This document shows, piece by piece, positions 9,400 through 20,600 of a DNA stretch of 64,000 nucleotides; the first letter of the stretch is position 1, and every line of letters begins with the position of its first letter. The notes beneath the pieces are model-generated. The model did not search any database, was not told the origin of the DNA, and worked only from the letters and a program-made list of their open reading frames with translations. Source of the stretch: Galeopsis tetrahit (taxonomy: Eukaryota; Streptophyta; Magnoliopsida; Lamiales; Lamiaceae); the NCBI GenBank assembly GCA_963675135.1, contig OY776119.1, forward strand, positions 67,863,727 through 67,927,726, written 5' to 3'. A program made the position numbers and the translations under genes.

Positions 9400-11003
9400 T
9401 GTTGGGAATAAAATGATTTTGATCTAAGATACCAAAACCCCTGATTGATGATGTACAAGTTAGTTGAGATATGCTCAAGTCATTGTTCAGGCAAGTTGTC
9501 CCAGAACACTTAATGTGTAGTATGCTTAAGTTAAAATCTCAGAAATGTTATGAGATATTAGTAATCAGGATAGTTGTCCAAAGCTGAAATGTTAGGCAGC
9601 TTGATAGGTCTATAGGACAAAGTTGCTGATCTTTTCAAGACAAACTGATCATATGGACAACCTGGCTGAAGAGTTCAAGAATACTGAAGATGTGCTCATA
9701 AATGCAAAAGATCAAGACAGTTGAAGTACAAATGATCAAGTGGATTAAGTGTCAAAAGCTTACAGAAGACATATTCAATGAAGCATTTATTGCCAATCAT
9801 GCCTGAACCAAGCATTAAAGACTTAGAGCATTAAAGAGTGAAGCAGTGAATGAGTGTTGGAACATTCTAAACTGCAGCAGGAATGTTCAGGGAGCTTGTC
9901 CCATCTGACCGTTGGTTGTGTGTAAAGTTTGCCACAAATCAACCTAGGACAATGTGCAAAATTGGAAACTGTCACAAGTCTTCCCAGCCGCCTTTGTCAG
10001 AAGTCAACACATTCATTCAAGCAACCATTGAAGACCTCTTTTACACAGTGGATAAAAGGGTGTCAAGCTTCATAGCCGTTTCAATGATGCTGCAAATAGA
10101 CATATTTGAATTGCTAATCCCTCCAACGGTTAGTTGTTCAAATTGCCTATAAATACAGAAGTGATCAAAGGAATTCAAAATCCAACTACAAGCTATCAAA
10201 CTATCATCAAGCTTTCAAAAGGAAACCAAGCTGTTCACTAGAATTCCAAGTTTCCTGAATCACTTCAAGTCAGCTAAGCCAATCTTTGTAAACATCCTAG
10301 CTTAGCATTGAGATATCCTAAGCCTTTACACTGTTCTTACTGTAAAGGATATCTCTATTAGTTGGAACCAAACCTCAAACCTTATCTCATTTAGTGAAGA
10401 GAGTGTTTGTTGTAGAAGTGAGGAGTTAAGGACTGTTAGTGTGAAACACAGCCTTAACTCAGAGAGATTGAGCACTAGGACTCAAGTTATCCTAGGGATC
10501 AAAACACTAAGAGAGTGTTGTTGATCAGTGCACCTTGACACTATAAAACAAGCTAATTCCATTGAGAAGGAATTATCCTGTTCAATCAGGGAAAGTGGAT
10601 GTAGGAGCTTGAGTCTCTGAACCACTATAAATTTTGTGTCTTATTTACTTACTGCATTCTTAACTTCACTCCATTCAATCATATTTCAAAGATTCATAAC
10701 TCAGTAAGTAAGAAAATCTGTTTTGGACAAAGTCCCTGATAACTTGTATTTTCAGAAATCAACTTGGAGTATTTCTTTGAGTAAAGGCCAACCACATTCC
10801 GCACTTAGCAACTCTTTTAGATATTTAGCCAACTGATCACTTAATAGTAATCAGTGGGACAAGTATCTATCAAAGTTCACACTCAGGCCAGTTGTGAGAC
10901 AGCTTGCCTGATAGGACCAGTTTATCAAAAAGAAAAGAATTTGCATACACAAGTGCATTCCCCCCCCCCATACACTTGTGTTATACTCCACCAAGGACCA
11001 ACA
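9400..11003 (+). repeat. 5' LTR of retrotransposon A
   Basis: 1604 bases. A TATA box (TATAAATA, 10148-10155) marks the core promoter. TCCAACGGTTA, about 25 bases upstream, matches the plant mitosis-specific activator (MSA) core, and a reversed CCGTTGG lies near 9908. Sense-strand AGTTGTCC-type words recur near the start. A hairpin with a 10-C run in its loop is at 10947-10981, 22 bases before the LTR end. The short open frames in the LTR are not considered genes. Confidence 0.95.
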
Positions 11004-11005
11004 AG

Positions 11006-11017
11006 TGGTATCAGAGC
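11006..11017 (+). other. Primer binding site of retrotransposon A
   Basis: TGGTATCAGAGC is complementary to the 3' end of plant initiator methionine tRNA and lies two bases after the 5' LTR. It primes minus-strand cDNA synthesis. Confidence 0.92.
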
Positions 11018-11142
11018 AGGGGTTCAAAGACCACTGTTTCTGAAAATCCAACTGATTTTCAAATCACATTTTCTGTGGTCACTGAACTGATCCAAATTTC
11101 TGAAAAACTTATCTGTGTTCATCTTATATTACATTTGTTGAA

Positions 11143-13611
11143 ATGGCTAACAATGCAGTTCCAGGAGATGCTGTCAACACCATCAACAATATGGGTCCAA
11201 ACCAAGTCAATCATATTTCTCATCACAAACTGCCAATGTTCTCAATTGAGAACTATGATTTCTGGAAGATCAGGATGAGAGCACATCTTGCTTGCCAGCA
11301 TGATGAGATGCTTAAAGTCATCACTAGAGGGCCATTCACATTCACTAAAGCAAATCCCAAGCTCACTGATGCTCAAAAAGCTGATCCAAGGGAGCTACTG
11401 CCAAAAGATGAAGATGACTTTACAGCTGAAGAAAGAAAAAGGCACAACCTGAACTACATTGCAATGAACACATTGTACCAGACAATTCCAGATGCAGTGA
11501 TGGGGAGAGTGTACCACTGCACATCAGCTAAAGAGATTTGGGATACCTTAGCACTTATGTGTGAAGGTACCCAAAAGATCAAGGAGAACAAGCTTCAAGT
11601 GGCTATCCAAAAATATGAACAATTCTCTATGGAGGCCAATGAAACTATTGATCATCTTGATGGCAGGTTCACTGACATCATGAATGAAATAAACTCTCTT
11701 GGCAAGTTCTATGCTAAAAGAGAGGTTTCTCTGAAGATCTTGAGAAGTCTCACTTCCAAATGGGACATATACTCTGTCATGATGCAAAATACCAGCAATC
11801 TTGACAACATGCCAATGCAGCAAGTATTCTCTGAACTCAAAGCATATGAGTTTGATCTCAATAGAAAAAAGGTGCATGAAGAGCCATCCTCCTCAACCAA
11901 AAGTGTTGCTTTCAAAGCTGCTGAAACAGAAAAGAAGATTACTCAAAGATCCTCTCAGTCTGTTTCAAAATCTGAAATAAAGGAGGAGCTGGCACTCATG
12001 GCTAGAAGGTTTGAGAAGCTCAACTCCAGATTTGGTAGATACAAGAAGTTCTACCAAGATAACAGAACCAGAAGGAGATTCAGCTCTCCTGAACATAAAT
12101 CAGAGGACAAAGTCTCTGATGAAAAGAAAGAAGACAGATATGCTGATAGGAAGAAATTCAGCAAAGGTGAACCATCATCATCAAGGAGGAAGGAGTCCTC
12201 AAGCAAGAAGGATGATGATGAAGATGTGTGTTACAACTGCCAGAAAAGGGGTCATTTTCAGTATGACTGTCCTGACCTCAGTGCAAAAGAAAGGAAGGAA
12301 AGGCAAAACAAAAGAGATAAAAGGCTGAACAATAGGAAGGCTATGGTAGCTGGAGATTCAGCAAGTGAGGAGAGTGTCTACTCATCTGATGATGGGCTGT
12401 TCTCCAACAGTGACAGTGATGAGGACTGTCAAATGGCACTTGAAGATGAAGAGGTATGTTCAACTTCCAATTTGTCAATTAACACACATGAATCTAGTGA
12501 AATCCATCTTGACTTTGAAAAGTTGTTGGAAGATTTCACCAGAATGCAAGAAGTATGCAATATGGCTCTGAGAGAAAATGAACAGTTGAGGTCTAAAGTC
12601 AAAATGTCCAATCCTCCTGAATCTGAAGTTGACATTAAATCAACTGAGTTGTATCAACAGATTGTGAGAGAACATGAAGAAATGTCTCTCAAAGTCTCTG
12701 AACAACAAAAGCTGATTGATGAACAAAATCAGGCTCTAAAGAAAAAGGATTTTGACTCTAGAACTCTACAAGCTAAATTTGACAATCTCTCAAGAGAATT
12801 TGATACTCTAAAATTAAGTGAGGGGAGCTTGAAAATGAAAATGTCTGCCTTGAACAAATCTGCTAAGGCAATAGAGGAAATTCAAGGGTTTCAAAGAGCA
12901 TTTGCTCAAAGGGATGGATTAGGCTATAATCCATTTGAACCCTCACCTGGTCTTAGTATTGCTTCATCAAGCAATTCTAAGATGACTTTTGTAAGATCAG
13001 TGGCACAACAAAATGAAATTGAAGTAAATCAACCACTGATCAAGGATAAGGGAAAAAGAATTTCTATACCAACTCAGGTAAACAATGTACCTAAACCCAC
13101 ACCTTTGGAGAAGGTTAAAGGCATTGCTTACAGGAGGAATGAGGTTCAGAAAGGTAGAACCAATGGAAGGTCAACCTATCTGAATCATCATCAGAGGAGT
13201 TGTCCAAAACCTGTTCAGAAGAGGCCAACTCAAATGAGGCAACCTCAACTAAATGGATTAAGGCCAATACCCTCTGATAGGTATAAAACATTCAGGAAGC
13301 CTGGACCTTACTTGCCAAATGGAAAAGGCCATCCAAAAGCTTATCCTCAAAAGTCTTACCCAGCTGCACCTAAGCTTAGTAACTTCAGGAGAAATGTCCC
13401 AAAGAAATTTACCAACTCTCCTGAACTCTACAAAGCTAACACTTATACACAGAAATCACCCAAGGCATTTAAGGGTCAAACTGTGTATGTAGATGTAAAT
13501 GGAAACCAAGTCAGTCACTTTGAATCAATCAGAGTTATCAGGCAGATTTGGGTTCCAAAAGGTACAACTAACCCTCTAGGACCTAACACTCAAAGGGTAC
13601 CTAAATTTTGA
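11143..13611 (+). CDS. gag: Gag polyprotein of retrotransposon A
   Basis: 822 residues forming the virus-like particle coat and RNA-binding nucleocapsid. The N-terminal 250 residues match the copia Gag (UBN2) family, including FSIENYDFWKIRMRAHL and the KEIWDTL region. One zinc knuckle, CYNCQKRGHFQYDC (CX2CX4HX4C), lies at about residues 363-376. A Glu/Lys/Gln-rich stretch at about 450-590, with DNLSREFDTLKLSEGSLKMK, should form coiled coil. The C-terminal 200 residues are basic and Gln/Pro-rich. It ends TTT TGA, overlapping the pol frame by a few bases. The frame is uninterrupted. 69% of its length lies outside the usual short copia Gag core, as in Sireviruses. Confidence 0.93.
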   Translation: MANNAVPGDAVNTINNMGPNQVNHISHHKLPMFSIENYDFWKIRMRAHLACQHDEMLKVITRGPFTFTKANPKLTDAQKADPRELLPKDEDDFTAEERKRHNLNYIAMNTLYQTIPDAVMGRVYHCTSAKEIWDTLALMCEGTQKIKENKLQVAIQKYEQFSMEANETIDHLDGRFTDIMNEINSLGKFYAKREVSLKILRSLTSKWDIYSVMMQNTSNLDNMPMQQVFSELKAYEFDLNRKKVHEEPSSSTKSVAFKAAETEKKITQRSSQSVSKSEIKEELALMARRFEKLNSRFGRYKKFYQDNRTRRRFSSPEHKSEDKVSDEKKEDRYADRKKFSKGEPSSSRRKESSSKKDDDEDVCYNCQKRGHFQYDCPDLSAKERKERQNKRDKRLNNRKAMVAGDSASEESVYSSDDGLFSNSDSDEDCQMALEDEEVCSTSNLSINTHESSEIHLDFEKLLEDFTRMQEVCNMALRENEQLRSKVKMSNPPESEVDIKSTELYQQIVREHEEMSLKVSEQQKLIDEQNQALKKKDFDSRTLQAKFDNLSREFDTLKLSEGSLKMKMSALNKSAKAIEEIQGFQRAFAQRDGLGYNPFEPSPGLSIASSSNSKMTFVRSVAQQNEIEVNQPLIKDKGKRISIPTQVNNVPKPTPLEKVKGIAYRRNEVQKGRTNGRSTYLNHHQRSCPKPVQKRPTQMRQPQLNGLRPIPSDRYKTFRKPGPYLPNGKGHPKAYPQKSYPAAPKLSNFRRNVPKKFTNSPELYKANTYTQKSPKAFKGQTVYVDVNGNQVSHFESIRVIRQIWVPKGTTNPLGPNTQRVPKF

Positions 13612-16600
13612 CTTTGCAGGACTGCAAGGACCCCAAAAGGAAGAGAAGCATCAACAAGAAAACAGCATGGTACCTGGACAGTGGATGTTCAAGGCACATG
13701 ACTGGAAACAAGGAGCTTCTCTCAGACTTCATAGAGAAAGATGGTCCTTCAGTAACCTTTGGAGACAGCTCTCAAGGCATCACAAGAGGCTATGGTACAT
13801 TAAACATTGGTAGTGTTAAAATTACTGATGTCTCATATGTTCTAGGCCTAAAATATAACTTGTTGTCTATAAGTCAAATTTGTGACAAAGGATATTGTGT
13901 TGAATTTGCACCAAATGAATGTACTATAAAAAACAAATCAACACAACAGGTGCTACTAACAGGGGTGAGAAAGGGAAATGTTTATTTTGCAGATTGGAGC
14001 AAAACCCCTGAAGCAATCTGTCTTGTTGCCAAAAGCCCAAATGAGCAAAGCTGGCTATGGCACAAGAGACTGAATCACCTGAACTTCAAAACCATCAACA
14101 AGATTGCAAGAAACTCTCTAGTTAAAGGGCTGCCAAATCAAGTGTTCACCAAGGAACATATATGCCAGCCATGTCAGGAAGGAAAGCAGATCAAAGCCTC
14201 ATTCAAAGGAAAACCTGTCATCTCAACTGAGAGAGTCCTTCAACTACTGCATATGGATTTATTTGGGCCAATAATCCCAGTAAGTTTAAATGGAAGAAAA
14301 TATGCTTTAGTTGTTGTTGATGATTTTTCCAGGTACACTTGGGTAGTATTCTTGTTGAACAAAAAGGAGACCCAAGTCAAACTACCTGAATTGATGATGA
14401 GATTGAGCAATGAAAAGGGCCTAAGTATTGTCAAAATCAGACCTGACAAAGGCACTGAGTTCATAAACTCATACATCAATGAGTATTGCAGCAAGAATGG
14501 CATCACACATGAAACTTCAGCAGCAAGAACACCTCAACAAAATGGGGTTGCTGAAAGAAGGAACAGGACCTTGAAGGAGGCAGCTAGAACCTTGATTGCT
14601 GAATCCAAACTACCTAAAAGGTTCTGGGCTGAAGCCATTAGCACTGCATGCCACACTCAAAACAGGTCCTTAATCACCAAAGGACAAGGTAAAACCCCAT
14701 ATCAAATATGGAAAGGTAGATTGCCCACTGTTGCTTATTTTCACATATTTGGTTGTAAGTGTTTCATCCATAATAATGGGAAAGAGCAATTGAAAGCTTT
14801 TGATAGCAAAGCTGATGAGGGAATATTTGTTGGATATTCACAAATCAGCAAGGCTTACAGAGTTTACAATTGCAAAACTCTTATTGTGGAAGAAACACCT
14901 CATGTTGTGTTTGATGAATCTATTAATGAGTTCAGGGATAGAAACCTGAATATTGATGAGATAACACAAAGAACAACCAGATTAAGGCTTCAAAGCAAGG
15001 AAACAGTGTTTGTGGATGTTGCTCAGCCTGAGCTTCATGAAAATCAAAAACTGGACAACCCACCTGATAGCAATCAACCAGTAGACAACCAACCTGAAGG
15101 AGAAATTGAACTGACTGACCCCATCCCAGTTCAAAACCAGGTAACAACTACCAATGAAGAAGCAGGCAATGCTGAGGTAGTTAATGGATCCACTATTCAA
15201 GGGGGAACCAATGAAAATGTCAACTTATCTGACAATGAGGACAACACCCCTGAATATGATCCTGAACTTGATCCTTCAATTAACTTTCCTGAATTTAATG
15301 AATCTAGTGATCCAACTTCAGATGAGGACAATCCTCCTGAAAGGATCAGGTCTAGAAGGACTTGGTTGCATGACCACCCATCTAGCCTGATACTTGGTAA
15401 TCCAAGTGAAGGGATCAAAACTAGAAGATTTCATGGAGAAAGTGCTCTGTTTTGTTGTTTTCTTTCAGAACAGGAACCTAAAGACATTGAGGAAGCACTA
15501 CAAGACACCAACTGGATCATAGCCATGCAAGAAGAGCTGAATCAATTTACCAGAAATGAAGTTTGGGAGCTAGTAGATAGACCAACCCATCAAGATGTCA
15601 TTGGAACTAAATGGGTGTTCAAAAACAAGAAAAATGAAAATGACATCATTGTGAGAAACAAAGCAAGATTGGTGGCCAAAGGATATTGTCAATCTGAAGG
15701 GATTGATTATGATGAGACTTTTGCTCCAGTGGCCAGACTTGAGGCAATCAGACTCTTCCTAGCATATGCAGCTCACATGAGATTCAAGGTGTATCAAATG
15801 GATGTGAAGAGTGCATTTCTCAATGGGGTGCTCAAAGAAGAAGTATATGTGGAACAGCCCCCAGGCTTTGAAGAAGGAGACAAAGTGTACAGATTAAAGA
15901 AAGCTCTCTATGGCTTAAAGCAAGCTCCAAGAGCTTGGTATGACACTTTATCACAGTTTCTTCTAGATCATGGTTTTGTCAAAGGCACTGTTGACAGAAC
16001 CTTGTTCAGAATCTGTGAAGGAGATGATATTTTGTTAGTCCAAATCTATGTGGATGACATTATATTTGGATCTCCAAATGAGAAATTATGTGAGAAGTTC
16101 TCTAAACTCATGCAAAGCAAATTTGAGATGTCCATGATGGGATTGATGAATTTCTTCTTAGGACTTCAAGTCACTCAATCAAAGAAGGGAATATTCATCA
16201 ATCAGGCCAAGTATACAAGGGACATGATCAAGAAATTTGGATGTGCTACAAGCAAACCAGTCAGAATTCCTATGAATACTAACTGGAAGATGGATCCTGA
16301 TGAAGGTGGAGAGTCAACAAACTCCACTAACTACAGAGGAATCATAGGATCACTGCTATATCTCACTGCAAGCAGGCCTGATATCACATTTGCAGTTGGA
16401 GTGTGTGCAAGATTTCAAGTCAATCCAAAGAAGAGCCATCTTGATGCTGCCAAGAGGATTCTAAGATATCTCAAGGGATCTGAGAATCTTGGATTATGGT
16501 ATCCAGTTGATGATAACATTGAGCTTACTGGATATTCAGATGCAGACTATGGAGGATGTAGAATTGACAGAAAATCCACCTCACGAACTTGTCAATTCTT

Positions 16601-17003
16601 GGGCAGCAAGCTTATCTCATGGTTCTCCAAGAAGCAAAATACAGTTGCAACTTCAACAACTGAAGCTGAGTATGTAGCTGCTGGAAGTTGCTGTGCTCAG
16701 ATTCTATAGCTCAGGCAACAATTAAGAGATTACAAAGTAATCACAAATGAAGTGCCCATATTCTGTGACAACAATAGTGCAATTGCCATCTCACAGAATC
16801 CAGTGCTCCACACCAGATGCAAGCATGTGGACATCAAGCATCATTTCATAAGGGATCATGTGGAGAAGAAAGATATCAAGCTTGTCAAAATTCACACTGA
16901 TAAGCAAAAAGCTGATATTCTGACCAAGCCTCTAGCTGAAGCAAGGTTCTTGGAACTGTCAGCTGAATTAGGGTTACTTGATCCAGGCAAGATGGAAAAA
17001 TGA
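13605..17003 (+). pseudogene. pol: Pol polyprotein of retrotransposon A, one nonsense codon in RNase H
   Basis: Domains in order: aspartic protease (WYLDSGCSRHMTG, Asp at about residue 24 from the TTG at 13608); GAG-pre-integrase zinc region (HKRLNHLNF..CQPCQEGK); integrase core (HMDLFGP, IRPDKGTEF, TPQQNGVAERRNRTL); reverse transcriptase (WVFKNKKN, YQMDVKSAFLNG, YVDDIIFGS); RNase H (YSDADYGG, ATSTTEAEYVAAGS, CDNNSAIAIS, VDIKHHFIRDHV). The frame is open except for TAG at 16707-16709, where element C has TGG, so a single G-to-A change truncates RNase H. Beyond it the same frame continues to 17003. The frame opens at 13605 and is -1 relative to gag; no ATG precedes the protease. Confidence 0.92.
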
Positions 17004-17673
17004 GGAAAGCTCATATGAAGGAGGAAGTTCATCTCAGTTGAACTTCAACAAAGTTGACCAACCTCACTGAAGATGTCAGCAAAAGAGGGAAACTCAGCAA
17101 GGTTGTCCCCATATTGCTCAGCAATGTTGGTCAGGGAATTTGTCCAAGTGGGACCCAGTCAGCAACTTTGGGATCCACTCAGGCAAGGTGATCAGACAGT
17201 TTGACCTACACAGAAACCAAAGCACATCTCAGGATGTTTGTCCGAATTAATTAGATAATCATTGCTATTTTTAGCATTGATTAGACATTTAAGAGGTTTC
17301 TTGGTCTAAGAGTAGGCCATTTTAGGATGGAGTGTGTTATAAAGATTTTTAAAACCCAAAAAGGCAAATCAGCATTTAATGCAGAAATCTTAATAAGATT
17401 GCATGAATTCTTGAGCCTTCATCCAAACCATTAAATTGCATTCAAAACTCCATCGAACCATTGAAAGTCCACTACCCCACTATATTCAAACGGTTTTTCC
17501 AATTACCCACTGTTACATTCCATTAACCAACGGTTAATAAATCTCTTCCATATATAAACTCCTCAATTTTCACTGCCTTCCTTACGCACTCATATTTCCC
17601 AATCCCTTTGAAGTCTCAAAGCTTCTTTACCTGCAACTTTTCTTCAAAACTCTCTTACTCTCAAAATCTATCC
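17004..17673 (+). promoter_or_regulatory. Spacer with possible internal promoter before the extra ORF
   Basis: About 670 non-coding bases. TATATAAA at 17551-17558 lies 116 bases before the conserved ATG at 17674, followed by a pyrimidine-rich stretch typical of plant 5' leaders. CCAACGGTTAA lies about 25 bases upstream of the TATA, as in the LTR promoter. This suggests separate transcription of the extra ORF, but a spliced transcript from the LTR is equally possible. Confidence 0.45.
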
Positions 17674-20600
17674 ATGGCTCCAAAACTCAAGAGAGAAGAA
17701 CTCGTAGATTTCAATGATTCCTCTCTGGACATTGACTTCTCTTATCTTAGCAACCCAAATTCCCTTTGGTTTGAAAAGCTGGTAGCTTTTGATAGCCCAG
17801 ATTCAGATGTTCAAAAAGTCCTCCATTGGCTGAGGGAGGCAGGGCTAGAAAAATTCCTAGGCACCAAGCCTGATTCCTGCCTAAATCCATTTATGGCAGA
17901 ATTCTTTGCCCATCTAAGGTGGAAGGGCAAGAAAGGGGATGTGTGCACAAAGCTCACATATGCAGAAGAAGATGAAGAAGAAGAAAGCCAACACACAGTC
18001 ATCTTCACTGCAGAGGACTTAGAAGCCAGCTTTGGGCTACCTTCTGAAGGTATGAACCCAGAAATGTACAAGGAAGAAGATGACCAGGAGTTCTATTATT
18101 CTTGGATGATAGAACCTAAAAGGGTTGTGAGTGCTCAAAACAAAAACACTTTAAAGCCAGTGTTTAGGCACTTGTTTGATTGTGTAGTAAAGAGCCTGTT
18201 GAGCCACTCAGGGAGTGTTGAACAAATCAGTATGCCTAAATTGAGAGTGATGGCTGCTGTGATTGACTCTGCTGAGAAGAGAGTCAAGTTCAACTGGAAG
18301 AAATTCATTCTTGACAAAATGATGAATGAAAAATTCAAGTTCAAGGAGGTGAAACACCACAAGGTGGTGGTTGAAGGAAAACTACAGTTCTGCACAAGAG
18401 CAAGCCTACTCTTGGAAAGATTTGCACATTACACCCACCTCCAAGCTAAGCCAAAGCCTTTTCCAGCTCAAAAGGTGATGTTTAGGAAGCTGTCTTCTAA
18501 GACAGAGAAAAGAAAGCAGGATGCAGTATCCAAGAAGGCAATCACAATTGTACCAGCAACAAGAGCCTCTCCAAGGAAGAGGAAAGCCCAGCCACCAAAA
18601 GCTCAACCAAAAATGAAGAAGATGAAGAAGATTTTGCATGAATCTTCACCAGAAAGTCAGTCAAGAAGTGGAGGAGCCACTTCTGAGGAAATAGAGAAGG
18701 TTGCTGAGGAAGGAGTTAACCCTCCTGAAGAAAGTGTGGAAGTCAGAGAGGTTGTCCCACTGCAACCTGAAACAATCACAGAATTTAGAGACCTTGACCA
18801 GCCAACAAGGTATGAAAGAAAAAGAAGGATCATCAAGACCTCTGAGAAGCAAAGGTTGATGGAGGAAGAAAAGCAAAAGAAAGAGTTCTTCAAAGAGATT
18901 AGACAGGCCAGCAAGTCTAAATCCAAGTCCAAACCCAACAGCCCTGAAGCCAACTCTCCTGATATTCAATCACAAAGAATATCTCCAAGGCAAGAAGAAG
19001 AGGAGTGCAAGACTCCTGAAGATGCACCAATCATTGCCAAAAAGGTGTACTCCCCTGAAGGTGCACCTGATAGATCAGGTATTGATGTACTGGCTGATTT
19101 GGTCAATCTTGAAGATAGACCCTTTTCCCCACTTGATCCAAGACTTCTCTCATATACCAAACTTCTTGAAACTGCTCTTCAAGAAGGTGATCAAGTTGTT
19201 TTCCCACCCATTCCAGCCATTCCAATTACCTCTTCAGGCACAATGCTCTCAAAAGCACCTGAATCCCAACTTGTTTTGACCTCTCCTGACCCCAACCCTT
19301 CTGAATCCAACCTACCTGAATCCCAGCCAAACTTACTTGAATCCCATTCCAACCCTCCTGAATCCAACTCTTCTGGAGATGATAGTGGTGAAGACTATAC
19401 TTATGAGGGGATGTTGAGACAGATTGCAAGAGCCAATGTGGATGCATTATATCCAGGTTTGAAGGATTATCCCAGGCTGCAACAACAGTTCTATGATCTC
19501 AGAGCTCTTGTTGAAATCAAAGATAGAACCATTGTGGAAATAGCTCAGGCTATTCAGGATAAGGGTGCCAACTGGTGGCAGGTTGAGGAAAATAGGCTGC
19601 TGCATTTTGCAAATGTAAAGAAGACCAGTGTATTAACCACTGAGGCCCTATTTTGCACCATTGTCCATGAAAAAGTGCTTGCTGAAAGAGAGAGGGTAGC
19701 ACAAGGAATCAAGCATCCTGACAGTCCATCTGATGCTGATGATGATGATGATGATCACACCAATCCCAATCCCCCTGGTATCAACTCAGCTCAGGTACAT
19801 TACTTGACTTTTCATTCTGTACAGGACTCTGATCATTCAGAGGAGTTGACCAAAGGTGGTGACTCGGTCCAAGATGCATTGGCCAAGGATGGTTCCTTTG
19901 AACCTGAGGCACAACTTGACAATGCTGAGACTTCCATAGGAGAAGCTGGTTTGACTAAAGCCTCATCAATGTCAGGCAAGTTGGACATTGACCAGCCTTT
20001 AGTCATTCAGGATGACTCAGTGGACTTGGGGTGCCCAAGCACTGTGATCTCCCAACAACTGCCCTCTGTGGATCCTGTTGAGGATATAAAGGTGTCAGGT
20101 TTAAGCATTGAAGGAGTTGAAAAGGCTGTGAGTGCTAAAAAATCAGAGGGAGGTGATGGTGAGGAATGTGTGATCACTGGTTCCTTGAGTGCACCACAAA
20201 TAGAGGGTGAGGAAGTAGAAATATTGGGTGCAGCCCAATATGAGAGTCAGGCTATTCTTCAAGTCAAATCTGAACTTGATGAATCCCTTGGTGAAAGGAG
20301 GCCTGATTCTCCAGTGAATGTGAGTCTATCTTTTGAAAATAAAGAAGAAAAGAATAAAGTTGAAAATGAGAGAGAAGGTGCTGATGTATCAGACCTTATG
20401 GGAGAAAAAGAAATAGAGGGTGATGAGGGAGTTTTTACTAACACTGTTAGTTTTGCAGATTCAGTTGCTGTTACCCTTGAACAGATTTTTGCAGATGCCT
20501 CCCTGACAGATATACCAGTTGAAGCTGACACTGATCTTCAAGCAGTATCAGCAAATGTGTCCACACTTAACCAGATCTACTTTGAACAAGCCAACACCTC

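Noticed and set aside
9883..10152. 89-codon ORF in the 5' LTR of A, repeated at 23241-23510
   Set aside because: It ends at the TATA box, lies upstream of the likely transcript start, is low in similarity to anything known, and simply exists twice because LTRs are duplicated.
11006..11017. tRNA gene fragment
   Set aside because: Only the 12-base complement of the initiator Met tRNA 3' end is present, at the expected position of a primer binding site.
13600..13611. Canonical -1 slippery heptamer at the gag-pol overlap of A (AAATTTT)
   Set aside because: The gag codons there are AAA TTT, so the X XXY YYZ pattern is not in the correct phase; other expression routes fit better.
15197..15418. 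Antisense ORFs overlapping gag, pol and the extra ORFs
   Set aside because: They are shadows of strongly biased codons on the real coding strand and share no domain with known proteins.
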